Shown in pieces: positions 1 to 7,856 of a stretch of DNA of 20,128 bases; position 1 is the stretch's first letter; each line of letters opens with the position of its first letter. Position numbers and translations under genes: made by a program. The DNA comes from a virus. Where the stretch lies: the IMG/VR virus record IMGVR_UViG_3300027865_000053, positions 1-20,128 of that record, one strand, 5' to 3'. Under the pieces are notes generated by a model, which worked only from the letters and a program-made list of their open reading frames with translations, made no database searches and was not told the origin of the DNA.

Positions 1-635
1 GCAAAGCTCGCTTGCCGCTGTGACTCTCGACCCGCCTTGGGCTGCGAGCAGAATACGCCGCGGGCGTCGCCATCGGCATCTATCACGACAACCCCATAAT
101 GGTGAGCGCACGGATCGCCCGTCAGGCTCGGATTCTGAGCCATCGCCCGTATCGGGTGAGCCGATAGGGTCTCGAAGTCACCGGGCTGGAAATCGTCGCG
201 CCCTCGCTCATCACTGGGGCCGGTAGGTATGTGTGCCTCAGGTCGGACGGCGGGATCAAACACGGCATTTTGACACAGATTCGGGTCCCACGGTAGCCAC
301 CCTGTAGGCGCCTGGTCCGGTCCCGCCTCTTGGCAATCGTCGGGCGGTGGCGGAGGAGGCTCATCACACGGGAATTCCTCGCAATAAACACCTGGGCCGG
401 CAAAGGCTTCACCTCGCTCCAGGCACGGCATCATTGTGAGCAGTTCGCACGATCCGTCCGGCATGCAACAGGCGCCCCGAAAAACATCGGTGGCGCCACA
501 TTGTATCATCTCGCACGGCCAGCCCTCATAGTAGTGAGTACCGCCGACGTTATTACAGCCCGTCCGATCGAGGGTGACGCCGCATTGCCAAAGCTGTTCC
601 TCCTGTCCTGGTGGTATACAGCATGCACCTGGCAT
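1..635 (-). CDS. Cysteine-rich repeat protein, cut by the left window edge
   Basis: An open frame runs without a stop from ATG at 635 to the left edge (211 codons visible). The ATG overlaps the TGA of the upstream gene (TGATG), and GGAG lies 6 bases before it. Two six-cysteine repeats are visible, at residues 3-46 (starting GACCIPPG) and 54-90 (starting GACCMPDGSC). Both end with a Cys-x13-Cys-x4-Cys spacing. A run of prolines follows at about 93-98, then a region with more scattered cysteines, Trp and Asp. No signal peptide or membrane segment is seen at the N-terminus. Repeats of the GACC-PDG-C kind are, as I recall, common in extracellular or unknown proteins of Planctomycetota. As the last visible gene after the tail genes it may be a virion tip or fibre protein, or an accessory protein; the function is unknown. 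Two other ORFs in this stretch (122-412 minus, 330-839 plus) are out of frame and look like shadows. Confidence 0.8.
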   Translation of the reverse strand, partial: MPGACCIPPGQEEQLWQCGVTLDRTGCNNVGGTHYYEGWPCEMIQCGATDVFRGACCMPDGSCELLTMMPCLERGEAFAGPGVYCEEFPCDEPPPPPPDDCQEAGPDQAPTGWLPWDPNLCQNAVFDPAVRPEAHIPTGPSDERGRDDFQPGDFETLSAHPIRAMAQNPSLTGDPCAHHYGVVVIDADGDARGVFCSQPKAGRESQRQASF

Positions 636-1531
636 CAGCCTCTCCTCTCGAATAGTGAGGTCAAGCCTTTGGCCAAGAAACTCACAAGGGAACAGTCGGT
701 GGTTCTCATGCCGGCCGGCACATTCCTAAGACGCCAGCGCGGCATCTGCTGTACGTGCCAGTCGCCCCACATACGTATCGCGGGCAGGATGTGGGTCTCT
801 GACTCAATCTGCTCACCGAGCCAAACATGCCCTTCGTAGTGATAAGAGAAAAACCCCGGCCAGGTGAGCATCGGAAACGCCGCGCCGGAAATCTGATAGA
901 CCCGGCGCTCATCGATGAAGGCCGGACGCACGGCCTGAACGGTAACCACGTCGCTTTGACCGTCCAAGATGTCTCGGATAATGACCGCCCCGGTATCCGG
1001 CGTCCGCTCGCCAAAATAAAAATGTGAGGTTCCGTCGGGCGACAGCACCATATGTACGCGAACAATCACAGAGCCGTCGGTACCCAGCGCGTGCGATTCC
1101 ACTGCGTTCGGATCGGCCCGCCACTCCGCAAGGTTAGTCGCCGTGAACTGACGAGTGGGATAGACATCCTCGTTTTCCGGATCTTGAATCATCTCCTCGA
1201 GCAGGAGCCTGTCATCGACGTGCGAAGTCTCACCGCCGCCCTCGAATAACTCCAAGGCCCAGTATCGAGAATCGGCGTAGTCAGACTCACCCGCCGGCCC
1301 GGACGATACCAGTTTGCCGAGAAAGGCGTCGCCCCCGAGCCGCCCTTCGCCAAAGGCATACGATCGCAACGCTTGCGGAGAAATCAATATCCCGTGCTCG
1401 GTCGCTGCGCCAGTCAGGCCCTGTCCGACCTCGAGCTGATACGAACGATCGGCGGAATCGAAGAACGCATTTACATCCCGCGCCTTCAGGCTATCACCGG
1501 GTTGCATTCGATTGCCGCGAAAAAGCGTCAT
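635..1531 (-). CDS. Conserved phage structural protein, unknown function
   Basis: 298 residues. The ATG overlaps the stop of the upstream gene as ATGA, so translation is probably coupled. The N-terminus (about residues 8-30, with MQPGDSLKARDVNAF) has the 'proline-glycine, then ARDVNAFFDSA' style seen in tail-tip and baseplate-proximal phage proteins, but I do not recognise a named family. The middle and C-terminal parts are rich in aromatic and beta-type segments, with no membrane segment. The position downstream of the tape measure and a second conserved protein suggests a distal tail or adhesion component. This is inferred from gene order only. Confidence 0.8.
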   Translation of the reverse strand: MTLFRGNRMQPGDSLKARDVNAFFDSADRSYQLEVGQGLTGAATEHGILISPQALRSYAFGEGRLGGDAFLGKLVSSGPAGESDYADSRYWALELFEGGGETSHVDDRLLLEEMIQDPENEDVYPTRQFTATNLAEWRADPNAVESHALGTDGSVIVRVHMVLSPDGTSHFYFGERTPDTGAVIIRDILDGQSDVVTVQAVRPAFIDERRVYQISGAAFPMLTWPGFFSYHYEGHVWLGEQIESETHILPAIRMWGDWHVQQMPRWRLRNVPAGMRTTDCSLVSFLAKGLTSLFERRG

Positions 1532-2472
1532 TGCTGTTCTTGTATCTCACAGGGCGTACCGCGCAGCGGGATAAACGTATCCCAGTTTTCCGCACTTGTA
1601 TCGTAGATCGTCCGCGTCATCATCACCGCTTCGCGGGCTGTTCTGGAATTATCTGCCGGGCGCCGCGGCTTGAACTTGTTGGGACCGCTGCTATGTAATC
1701 TCACCCACCACCACTCATGGTGCCTATCGGGATCTCCACGCCAGTGCACAGTGATTTCCCACGCTGAACGCCCCACCTTGGGATCGCCGTAGAGCAATCT
1801 GCCCTGGAGGCCGGTGAGTAACCAGAAGCCGGCGGGATGTCCCTCCCATGTCGCTCCGCTCACCTTGCCGATTTCTTGGCGGATCTTGACGCGTTCCGTC
1901 GCAGTGAGAAAGACCTTGGGATAATGCCGCTTGTAAATGGGTACGGGAATCAAGATCGTCGCACCGTCGCGCGTGTCTTTGAGTGACCGCGGATGGGCTG
2001 AACGATCGAACCACTCCAGACGGCCGATCAGGGAGACCCCATAGTCCTCCTCCCATTTCCCCGGGCACGGTCGCTGCTGATAGGTGACCGTCATCTTGGT
2101 GTAGGCAGCGGAATCCCGCGCCGATGTCGGTGTACTTGTCGCGGTATTGGGATCAGGACCCGGGATATAGTGCTCAAATCGCACGTGCACGACGTAGAAA
2201 TCGGGCTCGCTGTTATGCGGTGACCCGATCGTTATCCCACCCAGAAGCTGGCTGCGCGCCGCCTGTTCCGGCCGCCCTTGGACGATGTACACATAGATCA
2301 TCGTGACGCGCTGCAGATCCTCCGCTTGGTTGCGACTGTCCTTCCATTCGATGCCAAAGGCGTCTGCGTTTTGGAGAACGTCCACCGCCGGGATGACGGG
2401 GATCGATGTTGCACGCGGCGTTAGTATCGCGGTTTCCGACGGTTGAACTGGTGGTGCGGGTGGTCGCCCCAC
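1528..2472 (-). CDS. Conserved phage structural protein, probable tail-tip component
   Basis: 314 residues from a GTG start that has AGGAGG 7 bases upstream, which decides the start. The first 30 residues are proline-rich. A beta-rich body follows, containing a MTVTYQQR segment at about 127-134, a proline/glycine loop region, and a C-terminal part with a WEITVHW strand, a WWWVR tryptophan cluster and a final IYDTSAENWDTFIPL stretch. This resembles a family of roughly 300-residue proteins found downstream of tail genes in environmental phages, recognised from general pattern only. It lies 3 bases after the tape measure stop and overlaps the next gene by 4 bases. A virion role is inferred. Confidence 0.8.
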   Translation of the reverse strand: MGRPPAPPVQPSETAILTPRATSIPVIPAVDVLQNADAFGIEWKDSRNQAEDLQRVTMIYVYIVQGRPEQAARSQLLGGITIGSPHNSEPDFYVVHVRFEHYIPGPDPNTATSTPTSARDSAAYTKMTVTYQQRPCPGKWEEDYGVSLIGRLEWFDRSAHPRSLKDTRDGATILIPVPIYKRHYPKVFLTATERVKIRQEIGKVSGATWEGHPAGFWLLTGLQGRLLYGDPKVGRSAWEITVHWRGDPDRHHEWWWVRLHSSGPNKFKPRRPADNSRTAREAVMMTRTIYDTSAENWDTFIPLRGTPCEIQEQQ

Positions 2473-2475
2473 GAA

Positions 2476-3585
2476 CTATCCTCCTAACCTTATTGCGTCG
2501 ATTGCATCCAACGCACTGCGCCGGTCTTTCGTCTCATTGCCCAATTTGAGTTCCTCCAGTATCTGCTCAAGCACGCTGATAGAGCTGTCGGCGCCAATGC
2601 CGGCCGGAGCCGGTGGCGCCAGCGGTCTGAATCCAAAAAACGAACTCGGTGCTCCGTCTGGCGGTCCAAACGTCTTATTCATGAACCGCTGTCCGCGTTG
2701 GCGCAATTCCTCATCTGTAAGAATTCCCCCTTGCCCGGGCTTCAAGAGGCGGCGGCGGGCAATTTCTTCCGAAGTCTTCGCCGTCTCGGCACGCCTGGCT
2801 TGCGCTGCGGCATCGGCAATATTCTGCAGTTCATCCATGCTTGGCGACTTACCCAGCAGGACGCCGATCCCCAGCCCAAAACGGCCCGCCACATTACTTA
2901 TGATGGCGGATGTCTGTTTCAGCAGTCCGGTCAATGAGTCGAGTTTTGCTATTTCTGCAGGAAAGCGCTCCAGTCCAATGTCCCTAACGGCCGCCGCCTG
3001 GGCAAGGGCAGGAATACCGGGACTAATAGGCGCCTTGAACAGATCGACGGCATCTGCGCCTTTCTGGGCAACCGCCGCGTACCGACGAGCCGTTTCCTCC
3101 AGGGCAATGTTGAGCTGTCCGGAATGGCCAACTAGAGCCTTTACCAGTTCTGTGAGATTGTCCAGCGGCACACCCGCCTCTTGGAAAATGCGGACCACGC
3201 GCTGAATCTCTCTCGTGCTAAAAGCGCCTTTGGTCGCCGTCTTAATCGCCTCTATTTGGTCGTGAACTTTCTGCAATTCGGGCAACGCTTGATCTGCTCC
3301 AAAACCCCTAGCCAGCTCGCTGATCATATCTTGCACCGCATCTTGCAAGTCGGCCCCGGCACTTAATCCCGTTGTTATAGCTGCTCCGATGCTACCCGCC
3401 CCAACGGCACCGGCCGCGACTTTGCCGACCTGCAACAGGGAAGAGCCCAGCCGATCAGACATCTTCCCCATTTCGCTAAACGCGCTGTTGGTCATGCGCT
3501 TCGCATCGTTGAGGTCCTTGCGCAGAGCGTCCTTCTTACCCCCGAATTCTACGAAAGCCTCGCCTATTTTCTCAGCGCCCGGCAT
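2476..3585 (-). CDS. Tail tape measure protein (short)
   Basis: 369 residues. The N-terminus (AEKIGEAFVEFGGKKDALRK, residues 4-23) and the following helical stretch have the look of tape measure N-termini that begin with a 'VEF/VEI...KDL..AK' pattern. Residues 50-80 form an Ala/Gly-rich hydrophobic helix (VGKVAAGAVGAGSIGAAITTG). Long helical regions and a small second hydrophobic stretch near residue 235 follow. GGAG lies 7 bases before the ATG. The gene starts inside the end of the chaperone frameshift extension, the classic position for a tape measure gene. At about 0.15 nm per residue the tail would be only about 55 nm long, short for a siphovirus, although accessory use of the C-terminus could alter that. 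Assignment is firm on context and moderate on sequence. Confidence 0.75.
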   Translation of the reverse strand: MPGAEKIGEAFVEFGGKKDALRKDLNDAKRMTNSAFSEMGKMSDRLGSSLLQVGKVAAGAVGAGSIGAAITTGLSAGADLQDAVQDMISELARGFGADQALPELQKVHDQIEAIKTATKGAFSTREIQRVVRIFQEAGVPLDNLTELVKALVGHSGQLNIALEETARRYAAVAQKGADAVDLFKAPISPGIPALAQAAAVRDIGLERFPAEIAKLDSLTGLLKQTSAIISNVAGRFGLGIGVLLGKSPSMDELQNIADAAAQARRAETAKTSEEIARRRLLKPGQGGILTDEELRQRGQRFMNKTFGPPDGAPSSFFGFRPLAPPAPAGIGADSSISVLEQILEELKLGNETKDRRSALDAIDAIRLGG

Positions 3586-3697
3586 TCACGTACTCCACTA
3601 ACATCCGGTATTGTGGATAGGTACAGTTGCCCGCCTCTTCAAAGCTCATCCCGACATGAGTAACCAACCAACAGATCATCTCATCCATCTTCAAGTA
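3572..3697 (-). CDS. -1 frameshift extension of the tail assembly chaperone (GT-type)
   Basis: This short frame has no convincing ribosome binding site of its own; its first ATG (3688) lies 2 bases past the TGA of the upstream frame. It is in the -1 frame relative to the chaperone and can be entered at the heptamer at 3697-3703. The slip would add 41 residues (beginning YLKMDEMICW), giving a fusion of about 193 residues. The extension is helical and ends VEYVNAGR, and its stop lies inside the start of the tape measure gene. In phage lambda the G and GT proteins are made this way and act on the tape measure and tail tube during tail assembly. The alternative is an independent 38-residue ORF from 3688. 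Confidence 0.65.
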   Translation of the reverse strand, partial: YLKMDEMICWLVTHVGMSFEEAGNCTYPQYRMLVEYVNAGR

Positions 3698-4152
3698 GGG
3701 TTTTCCGGGGATACGCCTGCCTCCTCTGTGCTCGCATCTTCGATCGGTCCGCAGTCCGCTATCTGCATGATGTCGGCCAGCGCCTCGCGCCATTCGTCGT
3801 TCGTGAGCAGATCATCAACCTCTTTCTCGGTGATAGCCGGGTGGGTCTTCTGTAGCGCCAGTCGGAACTTGAAAGGCAACGTATCGAGATTGTCGCTGGC
3901 GAAATCTGCCTTCAGCGTCGGCCGACACATGATGCCGTTCATGTCCTGGATGCGCTGGCCGCGTGAGCGAGCTGCAGACCCCGGCGCCAGCAGGTAGGCC
4001 GCCAGCGCCTGCGATTTGTTATAACCAACGATCTTCGCATAGTCACAGAACGTCAGCGGGGAAATCGTGTATTCCCTGCCGTTGAACGGTACAACGGCAC
4101 CCACGGCAAGCGCCTGATCAATGCCCAACAAATGCCGTGTGCTGATATCCAT
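3691..4152 (-). CDS. Tail assembly chaperone (G-like)
   Basis: 153 residues. The N-terminus carries FNGREYTISPLTF (about residues 23-35), the beta-hairpin typical of small phage proteins of this kind, followed by a helical body and an EKEVDDLLTNDEW segment. The family helps load the tape measure and tail tube during tail assembly and is not found in the finished virion. The ATG overlaps the upstream TGA (TGATG). It sits between the tail-tube-like genes and the tape measure, and has an out-of-frame extension, which together give the call. Confidence 0.75.
   Translation of the reverse strand: MDISTRHLLGIDQALAVGAVVPFNGREYTISPLTFCDYAKIVGYNKSQALAAYLLAPGSAARSRGQRIQDMNGIMCRPTLKADFASDNLDTLPFKFRLALQKTHPAITEKEVDDLLTNDEWREALADIMQIADCGPIEDASTEEAGVSPENPT
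3697..3703 (-). promoter_or_regulatory. Probable -1 ribosomal slippery site (A AAC CCT)
   Basis: Read on the minus strand in the chaperone frame, the heptamer is A AAC CCT, which fits the X XXY YYZ pattern with X=A and Y=C. It is followed by ACT and then the zero-frame TGA. Re-pairing of AAC on AAA and CCT on CCC is possible. The heptamer is not one of the strongest known slippery sequences, so efficiency would be modest. Confidence 0.55.
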
Positions 4153-4550
4153 CAGAAGGTTCTCGCCAGAGTGCCGGTGCCTCGCACGACAAATAGCGCC
4201 CGCGTCGCCTCCTCGACCGACAGCTCGATTCTGTTCGCCTCAATCCAGCAGGGGCCGTTCCATCCGTCGCCGAAACCGCTGGACGTCAATAGCGTGACCG
4301 TCGCCACCAGCTTGTTGTGAAACCCCGGATTGACATCCGAGTGCATAAGCGTATGTAACTCTGCCCGCCACTTGTAGGCGCCGGGCAAGAACTCCTGGGC
4401 ATTCCACCCCAGCGGGGTAGCGTCGTGCATTTTCCGATCGGTCTCCAGCTTCCAACCTTCGACAAAAAGAGTGTTGACCGGGGCGTTGGGCTCCGAACCG
4501 TCCGCCGACCAGGTAAGGCTGCCGCCGAAACCGTGGTACAAGATACCCAT
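4152..4550 (-). CDS. Tail-tube-like protein 2
   Basis: 132 residues. The beta-rich sequence has a conserved-looking layout: an N-terminal small strand (MGILYHGFGGSLTW), an aromatic central part (GAYKWRAELHTLM), and a C-terminal IELSVEEATRALFVVRGTGTL stretch, with the closing pattern of the tail-tube fold. It resembles the upstream neighbour in length and strand order, so the two may be distant paralogues. The ATG overlaps the upstream stop as TAATG and no clear ribosome binding site is seen, so translation is probably coupled. It could be a tube subunit, a tube-tip variant or a minor tail protein. Confidence 0.6.
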   Translation of the reverse strand: MGILYHGFGGSLTWSADGSEPNAPVNTLFVEGWKLETDRKMHDATPLGWNAQEFLPGAYKWRAELHTLMHSDVNPGFHNKLVATVTLLTSSGFGDGWNGPCWIEANRIELSVEEATRALFVVRGTGTLARTF

Positions 4551-4927
4551 TACGTTATGGCATGGACCAGTGCACTGTTTCCATCGAGCGTCAATGTTCC
4601 GATGATCGCACCGTCGGCAGCAACATCGAGTTCTGAGTCACTGATTACGACGGTACAAGTCATGGTATCGCCCGTTGCATAGGTCAACACCAGTTCGCCC
4701 GCTGTCCCGACTTCCAAGTCATCCTGCGCAAGTCCATCATCCACAGCTATATCGATCGTATACTGTGTGTGGTAGGCGCCCGTCACGGTATTGGCGAACG
4801 TCTGACCCAATACCTTGAGTTGCACAGACGACGCTGTCTGTTTCTGGCGCAGTCGGGTAATGTCGCCGACCCAGGTAGTAACTCCTGCCAGCGTCAGTGT
4901 GGCGCCGCTGCCCGCTAAATATGCCAT
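4550..4927 (-). CDS. Tail-tube-like protein 1
   Basis: 125 residues with the order strand (GATLTLAGVTTWVGDITRL), middle strands (HTQYTIDIAVDDG), an ELVLTYATGDTMTCTVVISD region and a final DVAADGAIIGTLTLDGNSAL stretch. The last part matches the 'DG...GTL.GNGAL' ending common to phage major tail proteins of this size. GGGAG precedes the ATG at a normal distance. The position between the tail completion gene and the chaperone is the usual place of the major tail tube gene, so this is the better candidate for the main tube subunit. Confidence 0.65.
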   Translation of the reverse strand: MAYLAGSGATLTLAGVTTWVGDITRLRQKQTASSVQLKVLGQTFANTVTGAYHTQYTIDIAVDDGLAQDDLEVGTAGELVLTYATGDTMTCTVVISDSELDVAADGAIIGTLTLDGNSALVHAIT

Positions 4928-4941
4928 ATCTCAGTCTCCCA

Positions 4942-5373
4942 TCAGGAGGGTTGTACAGTCAACTCGTATTCCGATACCGCGTCCCAGCCCGTCTCGACCT
5001 CATAGGGCATGGATTCGACGACGAGCAAACTCATTACGACCACGCCGCCGGTAAACGTTACAGTCGATACCGCCGCATCCATCACATCCGCTACAGCCGC
5101 TTGGATCGCAGCGACCTCCGACGCCGACGTCTTCAGCGAAAAGGCGCTAAATTGCGTGTTGGCCGTGCGAATCCACAGCGGCCCGCTACCGCTTATCACC
5201 ACAAACTTCGGGCGGTTGGGAATGCTGTCCACGCGCAGCCACGGATAGGTCACGTGACGCGGCGTCCGGGTATAGACGCGCGGCGGATTGCCTATGAGCG
5301 CGGTTACCGCCGCAGCGTTAGTCAGCGCCGTGATGATCCCCACATTGATATTGTGCCGGTTAACCGCCGCCAC
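4942..5373 (-). CDS. Tail completion / terminator protein (gp17-like, DUF3168 type)
   Basis: 143 residues from GTG, overlapping the end of the upstream gene by 14 bases; GGAG about 9 bases upstream supports it. The start has the helix pattern of the family (IITALTNAAAVTALIG), followed by RVYTRTPRHVTYPWLRVD, the 'VY...YP' signature, then a mixed alpha/beta body and a final EYELTVQPS strand. These proteins cap the tail tube at the head-proximal end. Gene order (after the gp10-like gene, before the tube genes) agrees. Confidence 0.7.
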   Translation of the reverse strand: MAAVNRHNINVGIITALTNAAAVTALIGNPPRVYTRTPRHVTYPWLRVDSIPNRPKFVVISGSGPLWIRTANTQFSAFSLKTSASEVAAIQAAVADVMDAAVSTVTFTGGVVVMSLLVVESMPYEVETGWDAVSEYELTVQPS

Positions 5374-5803
5374 GCTTCAACTCTCCGATAATGATCGACG
5401 TCAACCGGTCGGACCATCGGCGCAACGTCACCCGAAAATACGGACGCGGCCCCATTTTCCGAGTGCCCCACTCCAAATGCCGGGCGTAGGCCAGTGCGCT
5501 GCCAATGCGCTGAATCAGGCCGTCAAGGCGGGCCACGTGCGTAATGCTGCTGCGTAGCGTGCCTCGACGCTTTCGCGGCGGTTCGCCCTCGACGCTCGCA
5601 CGGCGTTCCTCGCCCGCCGCCTCCAGGCGCCGACGCTGACCCGCTGTCAACTTGGACTTCAGCGGTCCGGGCTTACTGATCACCCGCTTGAGTTCGCCTT
5701 CGTAGAAGATGGCCGCCTTCTCCAGTCCGCTGCGCAGACCTGCATCGGTGCTGCGCAACAGCCCTTCAGGCGTCCACTTCATGATGAAGTTCTTGTCGGC
5801 CAT
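5360..5803 (-). CDS. HK97 gp10-like head-tail protein
   Basis: 147 residues from the ATG at 5803, which overlaps the upstream TGA (TGATG); an ATG at 5848 would overlap the neighbour by 46 bases and is less likely. The body shows the gp10 layout: an N-terminal helix (GLRSGLEKAAIFYEGELKR), a basic linker (residues about 50-85, many Arg/Lys), a LRSSITHVAR strand, and the typical 'YARHLEWGTRKMGPRPYF' signature near residues 107-124. The family is a neck or tail-attachment component of HK97-like phages. Confidence 0.8.
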   Translation of the reverse strand: MADKNFIMKWTPEGLLRSTDAGLRSGLEKAAIFYEGELKRVISKPGPLKSKLTAGQRRRLEAAGEERRASVEGEPPRKRRGTLRSSITHVARLDGLIQRIGSALAYARHLEWGTRKMGPRPYFRVTLRRWSDRLTSIIIGELKRGGG

Positions 5804-6207
5804 CAAGTCGCATCCAAATGCCCAACGGGCATGGGGGTCTCGACGCAATCGACGAATAACACGTTCGCCATCGTATCGTGTATACCGTGACTCGGCTGAA
5901 TGACCCCCACGATAGTCAGCGTCCGCCCGCGAAAGAGCAGACGGAACTGTTCTTCGTCCGCCGCATAGAGCAGCTCGCGCATACTCGTCTTGGTCAGCGT
6001 CCGTGGAATGCTGTCGTCCAACATGACGCGCTCAACGTTCTCGAATCCCTCGCGCTGATACACCACCTTCTGGCGTCCTGTGACCGACGACACTCGCGCC
6101 GGCCGCGTGAGGATCGGCGTCCAGGTTTCATTCTGACCGCCGCCGCCATCAGGCGTCTGCACAGACTGCTGAATGGTCACGCTATCCCGAAGGTAGTCGT
6201 TAAACAT
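5803..6207 (-). CDS. Head-tail joining protein (SPP1 gp16 / head closure type)
   Basis: 134 residues. It has the head-closure pattern: a RDSVTIQQSVQTPDGGGGQNETW opening, an RVSSVTGRQ segment after it, an internal region (YQREGFENVERVMLDDSIPR) and a final strand set containing RGRTLTIVGVIQPSHG. These proteins seal the connector and receive the tail. The ATG overlaps the last codons of the connector gene by 8 bases. Position between the gp6-like and gp10-like genes agrees. Confidence 0.8.
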   Translation of the reverse strand: MFNDYLRDSVTIQQSVQTPDGGGGQNETWTPILTRPARVSSVTGRQKVVYQREGFENVERVMLDDSIPRTLTKTSMRELLYAADEEQFRLLFRGRTLTIVGVIQPSHGIHDTMANVLFVDCVETPMPVGHLDAT

Positions 6208-7435
6208 CCATAAACTCCGGGAAGGGCGGTAACGATCGATGGGCGTTCAGGCGTTCCCGAAATCCATCGGTCATCCACAGCGCACCGCTGGCGCTGTAGC
6301 TGTAGCCGGCCCCAGTCTCCGATGTAAGAGCGGAATCGCGGGCGCCGGCGCGCATTATCGTCGCCGCCAGTTCGTTACACAGCATCTCCAGGTCAAAGGG
6401 GATCGTCGAATAGCCCGCCGTGTAATCGACGAAGATGTTCAACTGACCCTCAGGCCAGATGTCACCGCCAAGAGCCGCGACGTACGGAATGTGCGCAGGG
6501 AGATGTGTCCGGCGGCGGCGCTGGAACCACGGCTCAGTCCCGAATCCGCGGCGCAGCAGACCCGCTGTTCCGTCCAGCCGAATGTCCTCTTCAGCTTCGA
6601 CCGGTGCATAGAGACTGACCGCTATACGCAGACAGCCGCTGCTCTCGATCTTGAAAAGTTCCGTTCCCTTCCAGGCGTCCGAACCACCGGAGGCCGTCGC
6701 AGTCCAACCGTTGCCCAGCGCATTAATCAACACCACAAGCTGGGCAACAGTGTTGCTGCCGATCGTGACGGTGTCGGGCGACGATTCAGTATCATTCGTG
6801 CCGCCGTAGACCTTAAACGTCAGATTCGTCAGGTCGTTACTGACCGTCGCCTCTTTGGCATCACTGGAACTATTCGAGACCGAGAACGCCGAGATTCGCC
6901 CAACGGATACTCGCGCGACGGACGTCACCGGGAAGTTGCGCAAGCGCAGAGTGTCGCGCCCACTGCCGCTGTACAGCTGCTGATGTTTGCCGCTGGCAAA
7001 CGTCCGACCGCAGTAGCGCTCTATGGCATCGGACGCCGCGTTGATATTCTGCTCGTAAGCATAGGTGTCGACCCCTTGGAACCATAACTCATTGGCCGAA
7101 CCAAATGCGCTGGTTGCAGTCCGCACCTTCAGCCGCTGCGGATCTGCGTTGCCCGAGCCGAGTACACGAACGACCCAGCCCTCGGAAAGCGCATCAATAG
7201 CCGTCTTCAGTGCGGTCATCGTTCCCGATGCCGACAGGGTGAGGGTGTCCGTTCCTGCATTGCCACCGCCGGTGATGACCAGCACGAGCGTCGTTTCCGT
7301 CACCTCGACGGTGGCCGCCGTGGCCGACGCCGACTCATCGTGATAGATCGTCATCAGGTCCGAGTCGGGGATCGGACGACGTATGTAGGCCTCCAGACTG
7401 GCTACGGTGGTGAGCGCATTGGATGCAAGGGCCAT
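6200..7435 (-). CDS. gp6-like head-tail connector with two inserted related domains
   Basis: 411 residues, about twice or more the usual size of a gp6-like connector. The connector parts are residues 1-33 (LTTVASLEAYIRR), about 119-185 (INAASDAIERYCGRTF, then RLRNFPVTSVARVSV) and about 285-411 (RLDGTAGLLRRGF, then DYTAGYSTIPFDLE). Two insertions split them, at about 34-118 and 190-276. The insertions resemble each other: ATV, then a Leu/Ile strand, GG-N, DT-T, a helix with AL and IxAL, and GW at the same distance (45 and 47 residues after ATV). A GGGA stretch 7 bases upstream of the ATG is a possible ribosome binding site. The family forms the ring below the portal. The insertions are probably surface-exposed beta domains; their role is unknown. 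Confidence 0.8.
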   Translation of the reverse strand: MALASNALTTVASLEAYIRRPIPDSDLMTIYHDESASATAATVEVTETTLVLVITGGGNAGTDTLTLSASGTMTALKTAIDALSEGWVVRVLGSGNADPQRLKVRTATSAFGSANELWFQGVDTYAYEQNINAASDAIERYCGRTFASGKHQQLYSGSGRDTLRLRNFPVTSVARVSVGRISAFSVSNSSSDAKEATVSNDLTNLTFKVYGGTNDTESSPDTVTIGSNTVAQLVVLINALGNGWTATASGGSDAWKGTELFKIESSGCLRIAVSLYAPVEAEEDIRLDGTAGLLRRGFGTEPWFQRRRRTHLPAHIPYVAALGGDIWPEGQLNIFVDYTAGYSTIPFDLEMLCNELAATIMRAGARDSALTSETGAGYSYSASGALWMTDGFRERLNAHRSLPPFPEFMDV

Positions 7436-7439
7436 GACA

Positions 7440-7844
7440 CTATCCCGGCTTCCAGTAGATGATGATCTGACCCTGTGTCGAGTTTCCGGCGGCCGTTACC
7501 GCGATGGTGAGCTTGTCGCAAATGGACGGATATAACGCGATGCCCACTGGCGTGTCGTTCTCCATGATGCAGTAAATCACTTCCGTGTTGGTCGTGTGGC
7601 GATCAATCAAATCATCCTCTGTCCGCGCCAAAACATTGACACTCTCTTCGTCGGTTATGACGATGTCGTAATCGGCGGTAGGTGGACCCGTGCCCGGATC
7701 GGTGACTATCTTAATGATGCTGCCGCTGATCTTCTTTGTGGTGCCGGAGACCGCACCCGTCGCATCATCACTCGTCCAGGCGACGATAGCTTTCTTGATC
7801 GGACCCAACTCATCGTAGGTAAAGGTCATTGCCGAGCCGGCCAT
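7440..7844 (-). CDS. Small phage structural protein, unknown function
   Basis: 134 residues from ATG at 7844, with AAGGAG 7 bases upstream; a TTG at 7850 is too near the ribosome binding site. The sequence has an IVAWTSDDATGAVSGT segment (about 20-35), SGSIIKIVTDPGTGPPTADYDIVITDEE in the middle and a final beta strand with IIIYWKPG. This 'AWTSD..GAVSGT / PT.DYDI.ITDE' pattern is familiar from small proteins near capsid and fibre genes of environmental phages. It may be a capsid decoration or fibre-base protein. No enzymatic motif is seen. Confidence 0.7.
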   Translation of the reverse strand: MAGSAMTFTYDELGPIKKAIVAWTSDDATGAVSGTTKKISGSIIKIVTDPGTGPPTADYDIVITDEESVNVLARTEDDLIDRHTTNTEVIYCIMENDTPVGIALYPSICDKLTIAVTAAGNSTQGQIIIYWKPG

Positions 7845-7856
7845 AAGCAAGCTCCT

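Noticed and set aside
122-412. Minus-strand ORF of 96 residues at the left end
   Set aside because: It is Arg-rich and lies in another frame of the open cysteine-rich gene that has a clear ribosome binding site and runs to the edge.
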